DNA of 64,000 bases from CAIQPV01 sp963719855 (GCA_963719855.1 CAVRDK010000004.1:1178001-1242000); one strand, 5' to 3'. Shown: positions 26,183 through 35,096, numbered from the stretch's first letter. The notes: a model not told the origin generated them from the sequence alone. Made by a program: numbers and translations.

Positions 26183-27820
26183 TTAGGCCCTGTATCCCAT
26201 CCGGAATCCGCCCCAATGTTTTCCTTGAACCATAATGGGAACGGAAATGTCATGCATAATTTCGCCTGTGTCCCGCTTGTAAGTTTGTATTAGCATTTTT
26301 TTACTGTGGCTGCCACAACGAGAGCCAGTGCGATCATTAAAGAGGCGCTTGGTGCGGTTGTTCGCCATATCAGATTCAAGGTTCCCGGTTAAAGGTTTAG
26401 AGAACTTCTGATTATGCGTGGGGATGTATCCGTTTGAATCTGTCGCCGCCGCAAAAACAACGCTTGGATTTTCCTTCAATATTTCTTCCTGAATATCAGG
26501 GAGCACTTGATCGGTAAATTTATCGAAACGGGTGGCGTACTTCGTCGGATTGGTATTGGGCACTGGTTGATATTGTTTATCAAACAAATCATCAATGCTG
26601 ATTTTGCGTTCTTGAATAGCGCGCTCGAAAACATGTTCGATTTGATCTGCCGCATTGCGTGCCACTTTAAAAAGTTGGTTGTGAATCGTGTCAAGGTTGA
26701 TCTCTGCAAGCGATTCATACATCCCTTCGCCTAAATCTGAAAGCACCATGGTTTGTTCGGAGACCCCATTCATTTCATCTTCAATATTTAATAATTCCTT
26801 GTGTATTGTGGCAATGGATGTTGATATTTGATCGACTTGCAGGTGGTTGTCTTCAGCACCTTGGGCAATCGCACGCACCTGTTCTTCGAGTGCAGAGGCA
26901 TGTTGCAAAATTCCATCGAGTTGAGCACCGACTTCGCCAATGCTGTTAACACCATGCTCAACTTCCTCAGCAAGCGTAGCCATTGTGTTGGCTGCGGCAA
27001 TTGTTTCTTCCCCGATCTCGTTGACCATGCCTCCAATTTGTCCCGTAGCTGCTGAAGTCTTTTCGGCCAATTTTCGAACCTCATCTGCCACTACAGCAAA
27101 CCCGCGTCCATATTCGCCTGCGCGAGCCGCCTCTATAGCTGCATTCAGTGCTAACAAATTAATCTGCTTGGCTACGGTGTCGATGACCTGAGTTATTTCT
27201 TGAATATTCTTTGAGCTTTCTGTTAGCCGTGAAACCAGTCCAGATGTTTCTTTCGTGCGTTCCATCATGAGCTGAAGGTCGTTGATGGCCTGTTGGAGCG
27301 AAGCTCTTCCTTGAGAGCTGTTTTCCTTGGTTTGAACTGCAAACTGGGCGGCATTGATGGCATTTTCAGAAGAATGACGCGTGGTTGCAAGAATATTTTC
27401 TGCTGCTTTTGCGATTTCTTCAGATTGCATCGTTGCCAGATGCGTGTTTTCCTTTAACTTATCAACTCGATGGGAAGTTGCGGCCAGTGAAAGCGTACTT
27501 TGCTCAATGGTTTCAGAAACGGTGCCGGTAACTTTGAGATAACGATCTTCGGTTTGTTTGTGAGCAGAGCGAATCAAACCGCCAAACAAGGGATGATTCA
27601 ATCCTTCGCCACTCTGAATATCCATCGTTATGCGATTTAACTGATGAGACGTATAGAGATGGAAAATCAGAATGGCAATAAATGAGCACACGACTGAAAG
27701 TCCAAGTAATGTGAGGGTTGCCATTGCATGAAAAACAAGAGTTACGAAGATTGAAACTATGCCGTTTACAATTATGGAGATCAGCAAAGGAACGCCGATA
27801 GTCTTGGTGAGTTTTTTCAT
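26183..27820 (-). CDS. Methyl-accepting chemotaxis protein with C-terminal sensor domain
   Basis: 545 residues from the ATG at 27820 (AGGGG seven bases upstream). Two N-terminal membrane segments with almost no periplasmic part (VPLLISIIVNGIVSIFVTLVF; ATLTLLGLSVVCSFIAILIF) precede the coiled signalling domain with its conserved tip IDTVAKQINLLALNAAIEAARAGE (key residues Q-I-N-L-L-A-L-N-A-A-I-E-A-A-R). About 150 residues follow, with FVFAAATDSNGY-like and GKHWGGFRMGYRA motifs of a cache-like ligand domain. Sensing is therefore probably cytoplasmic. It lies within the NO region, so the cue may be redox or NO-related (speculative). Confidence 0.88.
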   Translation of the reverse strand: MKKLTKTIGVPLLISIIVNGIVSIFVTLVFHAMATLTLLGLSVVCSFIAILIFHLYTSHQLNRITMDIQSGEGLNHPLFGGLIRSAHKQTEDRYLKVTGTVSETIEQSTLSLAATSHRVDKLKENTHLATMQSEEIAKAAENILATTRHSSENAINAAQFAVQTKENSSQGRASLQQAINDLQLMMERTKETSGLVSRLTESSKNIQEITQVIDTVAKQINLLALNAAIEAARAGEYGRGFAVVADEVRKLAEKTSAATGQIGGMVNEIGEETIAAANTMATLAEEVEHGVNSIGEVGAQLDGILQHASALEEQVRAIAQGAEDNHLQVDQISTSIATIHKELLNIEDEMNGVSEQTMVLSDLGEGMYESLAEINLDTIHNQLFKVARNAADQIEHVFERAIQERKISIDDLFDKQYQPVPNTNPTKYATRFDKFTDQVLPDIQEEILKENPSVVFAAATDSNGYIPTHNQKFSKPLTGNLESDMANNRTKRLFNDRTGSRCGSHSKKMLIQTYKRDTGEIMHDISVPIMVQGKHWGGFRMGYRA

Positions 27821-28289
27821 TGTAATTCCCCTAGGCAAATCAAATGTCATTCCAAGCCTCTAATCTGGAATGTACAAATCGCATGCGAAAGATGCATTTA
27901 CTATGTGATTAGGGATCAGGCTGTCCTAGCTCATCGTCAGCTTGGAATTGCACATGCCACTTCTCCAATAACCCTATTTTTCTATGACAATAGCATGTAG
28001 CTGTTATTTTTTCTTATTTCCATTGTGACTCGCTCTAGTCTATCGGTTCGCCAGGCTTAAACTTGAGCCGTTCTCGCGAACGGTTACCAAAACTTGGCAT
28101 TCATACCTGCATTGGATTGTCAGATTGTTTTGCACACTGCCGCCTGCACCGGCATGATCATGACCTCCAGCGAGGAGACGCCATTCAACATGCTTAATCC
28201 ACCTTGTTGAGCAAATGCGCCAACGCTATGGTGATGCGGTCGAAATTTTGTATATGAGCCACGAGCTACCAAGCTGATTGCGATCAACT
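27821..28289. other. Intergenic stretch with possible coding remnant
   Basis: About 470 bp. On the minus strand, 28085-28258 reads as GSYTKFRPHHHSVGAFAQQGG and then, one frame over, HVEWRLLAGGHDHAGAGGSV, which looks like the decayed end of a His-rich protein. I cannot name it. No terminator or repeat is obvious. Confidence 0.3.
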
Positions 28290-29597
28290 TTACTCGTCGT
28301 TAGTAGCTGCCTGCCTGAGAAGTGCATTGACCCTGCGATAGGTGCGGCTGGCCGATATTAAGTTCAGCCACAGCCACAGATTGGATGCGCCAAAGAGCAA
28401 CGCTGCCGGGTAAGTGAAAATTGCGGGTAATAAAACAGATGCGAGGAGTGAGCCTAAAGCGGAAAAGTGCAGCCACATCTGCTGTCTGGTGCGGGATTCC
28501 GGCAGGATTTCCCTTACGTTGGGAACCTTTGATCCATTTGCCCCGCGCCTGCTTTGCAAGTGAAACCACACCAGAAACGGCACTATCTTGTAGAGCATGC
28601 CGTTGATTACCGACATGGCAAACCCGACGATCATCAACATACCCAACAACAGGCCGTAACTCTGTGTAACGCCCAGTGCCGGAACGATCTGCGCCACGAT
28701 CCAAAGCATGATCGCCAGCAGCAGGCTGATCATACCCACGCGCCAGAAATCCATGGTCACGTCGGGCAGCTTGCGCCGTCGCTTTGATTGTAGGCGCAAG
28801 GTGGTCAGCGCAAAGGTGGCAAAGCCCGCTGCCAGCAGGACTTCCAGCAGTATCCGTAGTGCCGGCGAGTAGTTTGCCGGTGCAAGCCCAAGCAACAGGG
28901 TGAAAAGCAGTAGCGCCAGCCAGCGCGTGAGCTTTGCAGGGTAATGCGGCGTGAGCTGAAACATTGGCACTACCTGATAAGCGACGCCCACTACCAGTAA
29001 GCCGACCCAGCCAAGCAATCCCCAGGTGAGGTGGAGATTGGTCAGCATTTCGCGTTCTTGCAGCCACCAGTCGAATGCATGGTTGCTCAGCAAGGCCAAG
29101 CCGAGCAAAACTGTGGCTGCCAACATTAATGAAGCCAAACGCATTGTTCGTGCGGTCATGTTGTGCGGCAGGGCGCGACGCAGCGTGATGACAACCAGAG
29201 CAGCGAACAAAAGTAGTGCTGTTCCCAGCATCGCCATTGCGATCTTTAGTGCGAGCGGCAAGGTGAATATTAGCCCGGAACAGAGCAGGACAATGCCGCC
29301 TGTTCCCAGCGTATGGACAATAGCGGCAACCAGGACAGGCCGCCGCATCGGGGCGCCGGCGACTACCGGCAGCATTTGCAGGATCGCTCCCAACATGACC
29401 AGCCCCATGTAGCCGAGAGTCAGCAGGTGGGTGGCGCCCAGCAGGGCAGGGTTCCAGCGGCTGCTGAGCAAATTCGGTCCTTGCCACAGCAACAGCAGCG
29501 CTGCTGTAATTGCGAACAGTGGGGCGGTGAGGAAAAAACGCAGTGGCACCCCGATAGGCGGCGCCTGATCGAGCGACAAATCTGCGGAATTATTCAT
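28290..29597 (-). CDS. Polytopic membrane protein, heme-copper-oxidase-like, linked to hemerythrin/DUF2249
   Basis: 435 residues with about twelve hydrophobic segments. Histidines fall within membrane helices: LGATHLLTLGYMGLVMLGA, AIVHTLGTGGIV, LTNLHLTWGLLGWVGLLVVG and VPFLVWFHLQSRRG. The HLxxG pattern recalls subunit I of heme-copper oxidases and NnrS-like proteins. It overlaps the DUF2249 gene by four bases and ends a hemerythrin-DUF2249-membrane protein operon behind a DNR box. I infer a role in NO or oxygen stress; the true activity is unknown. Confidence 0.65.
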   Translation of the reverse strand: MNNSADLSLDQAPPIGVPLRFFLTAPLFAITAALLLLWQGPNLLSSRWNPALLGATHLLTLGYMGLVMLGAILQMLPVVAGAPMRRPVLVAAIVHTLGTGGIVLLCSGLIFTLPLALKIAMAMLGTALLLFAALVVITLRRALPHNMTARTMRLASLMLAATVLLGLALLSNHAFDWWLQEREMLTNLHLTWGLLGWVGLLVVGVAYQVVPMFQLTPHYPAKLTRWLALLLFTLLLGLAPANYSPALRILLEVLLAAGFATFALTTLRLQSKRRRKLPDVTMDFWRVGMISLLLAIMLWIVAQIVPALGVTQSYGLLLGMLMIVGFAMSVINGMLYKIVPFLVWFHLQSRRGANGSKVPNVREILPESRTRQQMWLHFSALGSLLASVLLPAIFTYPAALLFGASNLWLWLNLISASRTYRRVNALLRQAATNDE

Positions 29598-29848
29598 TGC
29601 TGCCCCGGATCACCGCTGGGGGCAGCCTGCTCCTCGCGCCAGATGAGAATTTCGTAGGTGCCGTCGTCGCTGCTGCTGGTCTCGTACGAGTAGCCCCACT
29701 CATGCAGGATAGGAAAAAGCATGTGAGGCGTGCGGTGGATAAGAAGACGCAGACGCTCACCCTGCGCAAGGTTGTCGATTGCTGCGAGGGTGAGTTCCAT
29801 CGGCTCGGGTGGCTCCAGCCAGCGGGCATCAATAATACGCTCCTGCAT
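29594..29848 (-). CDS. DUF2249 domain protein
   Basis: 84 residues of the DUF2249 family (TusA-like fold), with start IIDARWLEPPEPMELTLAAID and the core ERLRLLIHRTPHMLFPILHEWGY given here by its key residues. Family members commonly sit beside hemerythrin and NO-reductase genes. The biochemical role is unknown. It lies 4 bp after the hemerythrin gene and overlaps the next gene's start. Confidence 0.8.
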   Translation of the reverse strand: MQERIIDARWLEPPEPMELTLAAIDNLAQGERLRLLIHRTPHMLFPILHEWGYSYETSSSDDGTYEILIWREEQAAPSGDPGQQ

Positions 29849-29852
29849 CGGA

Positions 29853-30290
29853 TCAGGCCATGGCGCGCATGCGCCCGACCACCTTGTCCATTTCGCCCGC
29901 CAACGCCCGGTCGGCCATTTGGTACAGCATTTGTTCTTCCTTCATGTTGTGCTGCTGCATGATGATGAGCAGGGTGTCGGCATCGCCGAGATAGGAGGCT
30001 TTATCCTTGCGTGCCACGGCAGCCGACATCAGGTTGAGCATGCAGATCATTTGCTGATGTTCGGAGCGCATCATTGAGGTCGGACCTTGCGCTATGCCGG
30101 TGCTCTCCTCGAAGGCCGGGAACATGACTTCCTCCTCCATGGCGAAATGATGCTTCAGGGCGTTCTGAAAACGTAAGAATCCGGTCGCGGCTTTATCCCA
30201 GTCACCTTGAGCGACATCCGCTTCCGCTGCGGCGAACAAGTTATCGCAGAGTTGGTGGTCGGGAGCAAGAAACTCGCTGATAGTAGTCAT
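29853..30290 (-). CDS. Hemerythrin-like HHE domain protein
   Basis: 145 residues from the ATG at 30290. An upstream in-frame start at 30365 lies within the DNR box and is rejected. A four-helix hemerythrin fold with iron-ligand pattern His in APDHQL, HHFAMEEEVMFPAFE, SEHQQM and QQHNMKEEQMLYQM. Such proteins bind O2 or NO or take part in iron-sulphur repair (YtfE relatives). A TTGA-N6-TCAA box 75 bp upstream of the start suggests NO or anaerobic control. First gene of a three-gene operon, divergent from the DNR-type regulator. Confidence 0.87.
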   Translation of the reverse strand: MTTISEFLAPDHQLCDNLFAAAEADVAQGDWDKAATGFLRFQNALKHHFAMEEEVMFPAFEESTGIAQGPTSMMRSEHQQMICMLNLMSAAVARKDKASYLGDADTLLIIMQQHNMKEEQMLYQMADRALAGEMDKVVGRMRAMA

Positions 30291-30364
30291 AAAATTGAAA
30301 TCCAAGAAGATTGTGGTGCCAGAAACGGCAACACGAATTCTCGGTGTAGCTCGTGTCTGGCGCA

Positions 30365-30378
30365 TTGACCTGAATCAA
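30365..30378. promoter_or_regulatory. DNR/FNR-type box TTGACCTGAATCAA
   Basis: Palindromic TTGAC-N4-ATCAA motif between the hemerythrin operon (start 30290, minus) and the Crp/Fnr regulator gene (start 30472, plus). Spacing of about 75 bp to the hemerythrin start fits activation. It may also give autoregulation of the regulator. Confidence 0.75.
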
Positions 30379-30471
30379 GGAAGCGAAGGTTGATTTTTAT
30401 CCCCTGCTTCAATATTTCCCAATTCGAAGCTGTTGATCATATAATTCAGTCCCGGGACTCAAGGAGTTGCT

Positions 30472-31158
30472 TTGTCCAATCCAGTAAAAATACCAGCCAT
30501 CCTGGCAAACATTCCCCTGTTTCGGGAAATGTCGCCGGAAGAACTCGAACTCATTGCCCAAGGCACGCGCGCACTAAACCTTGCTCGCGGCGATGTGTTG
30601 TTCCAGCGCGGCGACCCTTCCACCGGTTTTTATGTGGTGGTTCATGGACAGATTAAACTGGCTTTAACTTCGCCACAAGGGGTCGAGAAAGTAGTGGAGC
30701 TGTTCGGTCCGGGCCAGAGTTTCGGCGAAGCGGTGATGTTCCTGGACAAGCCTTGTCCGGTGTATGCGCAGGCACTGACAGACTCATTGACGCTTCATAT
30801 CAACAAGAATGTAATTTTTAGCGGCATCGACAGCGATCCGGCATTCTGCCGCAAGATGCTGGCGGGGCTTTCCTTCCGGCTACACCGCCTGATTCATTAC
30901 GTGGAATCGTTCTCACTGCGCTCATCGGAACAACGCGTAATCGGTTTCCTGTTGCAGAATCTCGAGGAAATCAAGGCAGGTCAGGATGTCCATATCAGTT
31001 TTCCAGCCAACAAAAACGTGATCGCTTCCAATCTCAATGTTTCCCCAGAAACGTTTTCCCGCATCCTGCATAATTTGTCCGATGTGGGCTTGATCGAAGT
31101 GAAAGGCAAGGATGTGAGTATCAAGGATATTTCCAGATTGCGCGCTTACGACGAGTGA
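30472..31158 (+). CDS. dnr: Crp/Fnr-family regulator, DNR type
   Basis: 228 residues from a TTG start with AAGGAG upstream. The N-terminal cNMP-like beta-roll (NLARGDVLFQRGDPSTGFYVVV, GPGQSFGEAVMF) lacks the FNR iron-sulphur cysteine cluster. It is followed by a dimer helix and a winged HTH with NLNVSPETFSRILHNL, in which E..SR is the FNR/DNR recognition pattern for TTGA half-sites. This fits the three TTGA-N6-TCAA boxes in the region, so I infer it senses NO (through heme in known DNR proteins) and controls norCB, the hemerythrin operon and nirJN. Confidence 0.85.
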   Translation: MSNPVKIPAILANIPLFREMSPEELELIAQGTRALNLARGDVLFQRGDPSTGFYVVVHGQIKLALTSPQGVEKVVELFGPGQSFGEAVMFLDKPCPVYAQALTDSLTLHINKNVIFSGIDSDPAFCRKMLAGLSFRLHRLIHYVESFSLRSSEQRVIGFLLQNLEEIKAGQDVHISFPANKNVIASNLNVSPETFSRILHNLSDVGLIEVKGKDVSIKDISRLRAYDE

Positions 31159-31298
31159 TTTGATCGCCCTGCTCCCGAACCGGTAGCCGCCATTTTTCAT
31201 CCGAATTGAGCACCATGAACCAGTGACAGCATAGGGTGGGCACGCCTCCTCACACCCTGCCATACACTTTTATACCCGTTAAAGTGTGAACATCCGGG

Positions 31299-31610
31299 CT
31301 AGTTATACCAGGATTTAGGCTGTTCTTTTTTCCACCCCTTGCGCCCCAGAGCGATTAACCAACCGGTATAGATAAATATCTCGAACATCATAAATGCAGA
31401 TCCCCAGAGAATAACGTTCATCAGCGAATAGTCGCCGATCCTGGCGGTGACTCCCCAAACTTGAGGCGGATTGATCCAGTTGATGAACAACGGGCCAAGC
31501 AATGGCCCCAACAGGCAGGAGAGCGTCATCATGGCGGTGAAATGGATTACTACCTGACGGCTTGAGGGCAAGTGTTTGAAAAGTGCTGTTTCCTTGCTTT
31601 GCGGATCCAT
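31299..31610 (-). CDS. Small membrane protein of unknown function near nir genes
   Basis: 103 residues from the ATG at 31610 (AAGGTGG upstream). Two or three hydrophobic segments (VVIHFTAMMTLSCLLGPLLGPLF; LMNVILWGSAFMMFEIFIYTGWLIAL) and a charged C-terminus. I do not recognise the family. It lies downstream of nirJ-nirN on the same strand, separated by repeats, so it may belong to the heme d1 or NO group. Confidence 0.5.
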   Translation of the reverse strand: MDPQSKETALFKHLPSSRQVVIHFTAMMTLSCLLGPLLGPLFINWINPPQVWGVTARIGDYSLMNVILWGSAFMMFEIFIYTGWLIALGRKGWKKEQPKSWYN

Positions 31611-31678
31611 GAACCACCTTCTTGTTAGTTTCGGCTCGCCGTGCCTAGTACCATGTAACACCAGAATCTTCGCAAACT

Positions 31679-31755
31679 AAACCCCTCCAAACCTCCCCTT
31701 GTCAGGGGAGGCTTAAAGGCTTCCCCCCTGACAAGGGGGATTGAGGGGGGGTGGT
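31679..31755. repeat. Palindromic C-rich/G-rich intergenic repeat
   Basis: Two facing hairpins, CCTCCCCTTGTCAGGGGAGG and TCCCCCCTGACAAGGGGGA, joined by a short spacer. They form a larger palindrome of the same general family as the repeats at 19918-20015 and 63017-63093. It lies between the small membrane gene and nirN. Confidence 0.7.
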
Positions 31756-31793
31756 TTTAAGTGTTACTGTGCACTAGCTAAAAATTAAATTTT

Positions 31794-31892
31794 TATAACC
31801 CACCACTTTGCAACCGTATTTTGGTTGCTTATAACCAGCGACTTGGCTGGCGTCTTTTGACAGCCTAGTCGAATGGCTAGTTAGTTCATCAG
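31794..31892 (+). repeat. Tandem pair of covarying hairpin modules
   Basis: Two copies of the AACCAGC-GACT-stem-loop-AGTC-GAATGGCTAG module. The first is truncated, with stem GCAACC/GGTTGC. The second is complete, with stem GGCTGGC/GACAGCC and outer stem CGACT/AGTCG. Related modules lie at 14233, 41478, 48343 and 63096. It sits between nirN's end and the small membrane gene. Confidence 0.75.
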
Positions 31893-31920
31893 TGGTACAG
31901 AGGCTCTCTAAAGTCGCCCT

Positions 31921-33483
31921 TTAGTGACTGGTCCCGGCAGAGCGGGTAATTTTGTTGTAAACGTTATATTTGCCGGATGGTTTTTTCATCGGAATACGCT
32001 TCACTTCCTTTAGTGTTTCCGTGTCGTAGATCACCAGTGCGCCATCCATTTCCCAAATACTGACCAGTGCATACTTCCCATCGCGGGTGAATTCTACGTG
32101 AGCCGCTGTTTTGCCCGGCTCGGGTCGCAAGACATGGGCGACTTCCAGTGTATTTTTGTCGATCAGGGTCATGGTGTCGCGACTTGCCGGATCGCCTGTT
32201 GCAAAACCGTCAGTCCACGCATAAGGGGTGTTCTCGTGGCTGCGCATGAAAAATCCCGGCCCGGGTGTTTTAATATGCTTGATCGTTTTCCAGGTTTGCA
32301 TGTCGATCACGGTGACCACGCCCTCCTTTATGTTCGGTGTAGCCATCACCGGATGCCCTTGATAATCCCAAGTGATGCCGGAACCAAGATGAGGCATGCC
32401 GGGCAAATCCAGATCGGCGACTTTTCCCCCCGTATCGAGGTCGAGCACGTGTCCTTTCTTGCTGTCGCGTGCGGTACTGATGAGGTGTTTGTAGGGCTGG
32501 TCAAAAAAGAAATCATCCAGATAGTCATCCACCACGATACGGCGCACCGGGAAGGTACGCGCGCCCACCACCATATCAGACGAAGCGGGATCATAACTTC
32601 GCTGCCAGCCATTCTTCTGGGGCTGCACGGTGTAGGGGATTTCCCATACTTCCTTGATGTCCTTCAACGCTGCGATAAAACTGCCGCGCGGCTCCGCCTG
32701 ATATACGGCGGAAACGCGCGAACCCTTGCCATCCTGCCCCACGGTCGGGATTGTTTTAATCAGTGAGAGATCGTCGGCATTCAACAACACGAGCGAATGA
32801 GGCAAATAATTGCCCACTAATATCGTCTTGCCATCACCGGAAATCGCCAGATTTCTGCTATTGATTCCGGCTCGAATCTCCGCCACGGTATAGAGGTTAT
32901 AAATATCAAACTTGCTGATCCAGCCATCGCGTGAGGCAAAATAAACGTAGCGGCCATCGGGCGAGAATTTCGGTCCGCCATGAAGCGCGAAGCGCGTGGG
33001 AAAGCGCAATATGGGTTCAAACTTGTCGCCATCGAGTAGGGTGGCATGATGGTCGCCCAATTCGACCACCACAAAAAGATTCAATGGATCGGCCTTGAAG
33101 ATCGGCTTATCTGACAATCTGCCCGGAGCCTTATATTCAATACGCGAAGCGGAAATCTCCCTCTCGCCCCATACCGGAATTTGCGGCAAGTCGGTGTAGA
33201 TAAAACCAGCCAGAGCCTCGATCTCGCCCTTGGAAAGCTTGTCGGCAAAACCCAACATCTGGCTTGCTGCACTTCCTTGGGTGATGGTCTTGATGGCCTC
33301 TGGGCGTCGCAAACGTTCGAGATTTTCCGGCAGCAGCGCCGGTCCGATGCCACCCAAGCGGTCAGCGCCGTGGCAAGAGGCACAATGCGTAGCATAAAGC
33401 TTCTCTACCGGCTCGACGGCTTGTGCTCCTGAAGCAAGAAAAAGACAGCAGACTGCAAGGATACGTCTTACATTCAATCTCAT
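31921..33483 (-). CDS. nirN: NirN, cytochrome c / d1-type heme d1 biosynthesis protein
   Basis: 520 residues with a signal peptide (cut near residue 22), a cytochrome c domain with CASCH (34-38), and an eight-bladed d1-type propeller. The C-terminus PSGKYNVYNKITRSAGTSH is typical of NirN. The protein is shorter than NirS and lacks the NirS N-terminal extension, so I prefer NirN (dihydro-heme d1 dehydrogenase, last step of heme d1 synthesis) to nitrite reductase. Its ATG overlaps the stop of the nirJ reading frame (ATGA), showing translational coupling. NirS remains a less likely alternative. Confidence 0.82.
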   Translation of the reverse strand: MRLNVRRILAVCCLFLASGAQAVEPVEKLYATHCASCHGADRLGGIGPALLPENLERLRRPEAIKTITQGSAASQMLGFADKLSKGEIEALAGFIYTDLPQIPVWGEREISASRIEYKAPGRLSDKPIFKADPLNLFVVVELGDHHATLLDGDKFEPILRFPTRFALHGGPKFSPDGRYVYFASRDGWISKFDIYNLYTVAEIRAGINSRNLAISGDGKTILVGNYLPHSLVLLNADDLSLIKTIPTVGQDGKGSRVSAVYQAEPRGSFIAALKDIKEVWEIPYTVQPQKNGWQRSYDPASSDMVVGARTFPVRRIVVDDYLDDFFFDQPYKHLISTARDSKKGHVLDLDTGGKVADLDLPGMPHLGSGITWDYQGHPVMATPNIKEGVVTVIDMQTWKTIKHIKTPGPGFFMRSHENTPYAWTDGFATGDPASRDTMTLIDKNTLEVAHVLRPEPGKTAAHVEFTRDGKYALVSIWEMDGALVIYDTETLKEVKRIPMKKPSGKYNVYNKITRSAGTSH

Positions 33484-34650
33484 ATTCGATTCTCTTCTGT
33501 GGCAAGTTGTACTGCGCCGATTTCTTCATCGCTCAGATAACACGCCGGATCTTCCGCCCACGGGTCACCCGTCACCTGCCACGCACGAACCCGTGTATTT
33601 CCACCGCATATAGCGAAATAATTACACGCGCCGCAGCGACCGCTGACACTTCTAGGCTGCGCCTTCAGCCCAGCCATGATGGGGTTCTGAGATATCCATC
33701 CAGATATCCGAAAAAGCCCTCTCGCGCACATTGCCCAAGGTGTAATTCCACCACATGGTGTCAGGATGGACGTTACCCAGATTGTCGATATTGGCCACGT
33801 TCACGCCGGACGAGTTGCCGCCCCACTGCTCCAGCTTGGCGCGGATATGATTTTCCAGATGAGGGAAATTTTTCCTCACCCACAGCAGCAGATACACTCC
33901 GTCTGCGTCGTTGTTGCCGGTCACGAACTCTTTTGGCCTGCCAGCCTGCTGGTCACGCCAGCAGATGTCGAGGAGCATGTCCATCGCTACGCGCGTGGTC
34001 TGGGAATAGGCATCGTCCTTGCGGTTCGTGTTGCCGCGTCCGGCATAGTTAAGATGGGAAAGGTAGAACTTGTCCAGCCCTTCGTCTTCCATCAACTGCA
34101 ACAAAGCCGGTAAATCCAGCGCATTGTCCTGGGTCAGGGTGAAGCGGATGCCGACCTTGATACCGCGCGCCTTGCACAGGCGGATGCCGTGCATGGATTT
34201 CACGAAAGCGCCATCCATGCGGCGAAATTTGTCATGGGTTGCCGCAATGCCGTCCAGGCTGACGCCGACGTAATCGAAGCCTACCGCCGCAATTTTATCA
34301 ATATTACCTTCGTCTATCAGAGTGCCGTTGGATGACAGCCCGACATAGAAACCCATTTCCTTGGCACGTTGCGCGATGTCAAAAATATCCGGTCGCAATA
34401 ACGGTTCGCCACCGGAAAGGATCAGTACCGGCACACGAAAACGCTTCAAGTCGTCCATGACGGCGAACACTTCCGTCTTGGACAACTCGCCGGGGAAATC
34501 CTTATCGGCAGAAATGGAGTAGCAGTGCTTGCAGGTAAGGTTGCAGCGCCGGATCAGATTCCAGATCACCACCGGACCCGGCGGATTGCGCTTCGTCCCC
34601 ACTGGGGTGGGGTGGGCGATTTCCTGCATGAATTGGGAGATGCGGAACAT
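33480..34650 (-). pseudogene. nirJ: Frameshifted heme d1 biosynthesis radical SAM protein NirJ
   Basis: NirJ removes propionates to form the heme d1 oxo groups. 33652-34650 encodes the radical SAM core with CNLTCKHCYS (CxxxCxxC) from ATG 34650. Translation then runs into EPHHGWAEGAA and stops. The correct C-terminus (IMAGLKAQP, GRCGACNYFAICGGN, GDPWAEDPACYL) is in the next frame and ends at 33480, where it overlaps nirN. Dropping one A at about 33686 in GAACCCC restores family-like DISDPIMAGLK. The break removes the C-terminal iron-sulphur cluster cysteines. Either a recent mutation or a read error. Confidence 0.85.
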
Positions 34651-35061
34651 TGAAGAACACTCCGAAATTGAGTTGCGAATACTGTTGAGGAACCTCTTGG
34701 CAATCAATTTATCCTGATTTTTCCGAGGCAGGAATGATCCAGGTCAAGGAAGGCTGGTTTTATTCCAAGCCTTGTATTCCTTTCACCCAAGTAAATTTCT
34801 GTTGGAGCGGATTTTCCAATTCACATCCAGCCCACGTCACAGACGAGGGTAAACTTGGCCACAAATCCAGTTAAATTACCATTATGGCAGGGACATCGGA
34901 GGCTCGCCGCACGCTGCTGGATTGAGATGGAACTCACGATAGGTGGTGTTAAAGCAGATTACGCAGTTTCTGACTTGAGTCTCGCTGGGTATTTACCACG
35001 GTTTCGTCTTCATGGAAAATTTACAGGAAGCAGTCGTTCGAAAATGACAGTTCGGCGCCAA
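34651..35061. promoter_or_regulatory. nirJ upstream region with DNR-like box
   Basis: About 410 bp without a convincing gene. At 34734-34747 ATGATCCAGGTCAA differs from TTGAT-N4-GTCAA by its first base and lies 84 bp upstream of the nirJ start, a position suited to DNR activation. The rest holds only a weak 78-codon frame that I do not support. Confidence 0.5.
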
Positions 35062-35096
35062 AGAAAATCCCCTTATCTCAATAAGATATAAGGGGA
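35062..35096 (-). terminator. Terminator of the rpmB-rpmG operon
   Basis: A 9-bp stem (35068-35076 with 35088-35096) read on the minus strand and followed by TTTTCTTT. It lies about 85 bp beyond the rpmG stop. Confidence 0.7.

Noticed and set aside
28274..28287. CTGATTGCGATCAA, a DNR-box-like palindrome
   Set aside because: It lies just past the 3' end of the minus-strand membrane-protein gene, with no promoter-facing gene nearby; probably chance.
31921..33483. Reading the cytochrome cd1 protein as nitrite reductase NirS
   Set aside because: Its length, the missing NirS N-terminal extension, the PSGKYNVYNK...GTSH ending and coupling to nirJ fit NirN better.
34855..35091. 78-codon plus-strand frame upstream of rpmG
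   Set aside because: Overlaps the rpmG terminator and shows no family pattern or ribosome-binding site.
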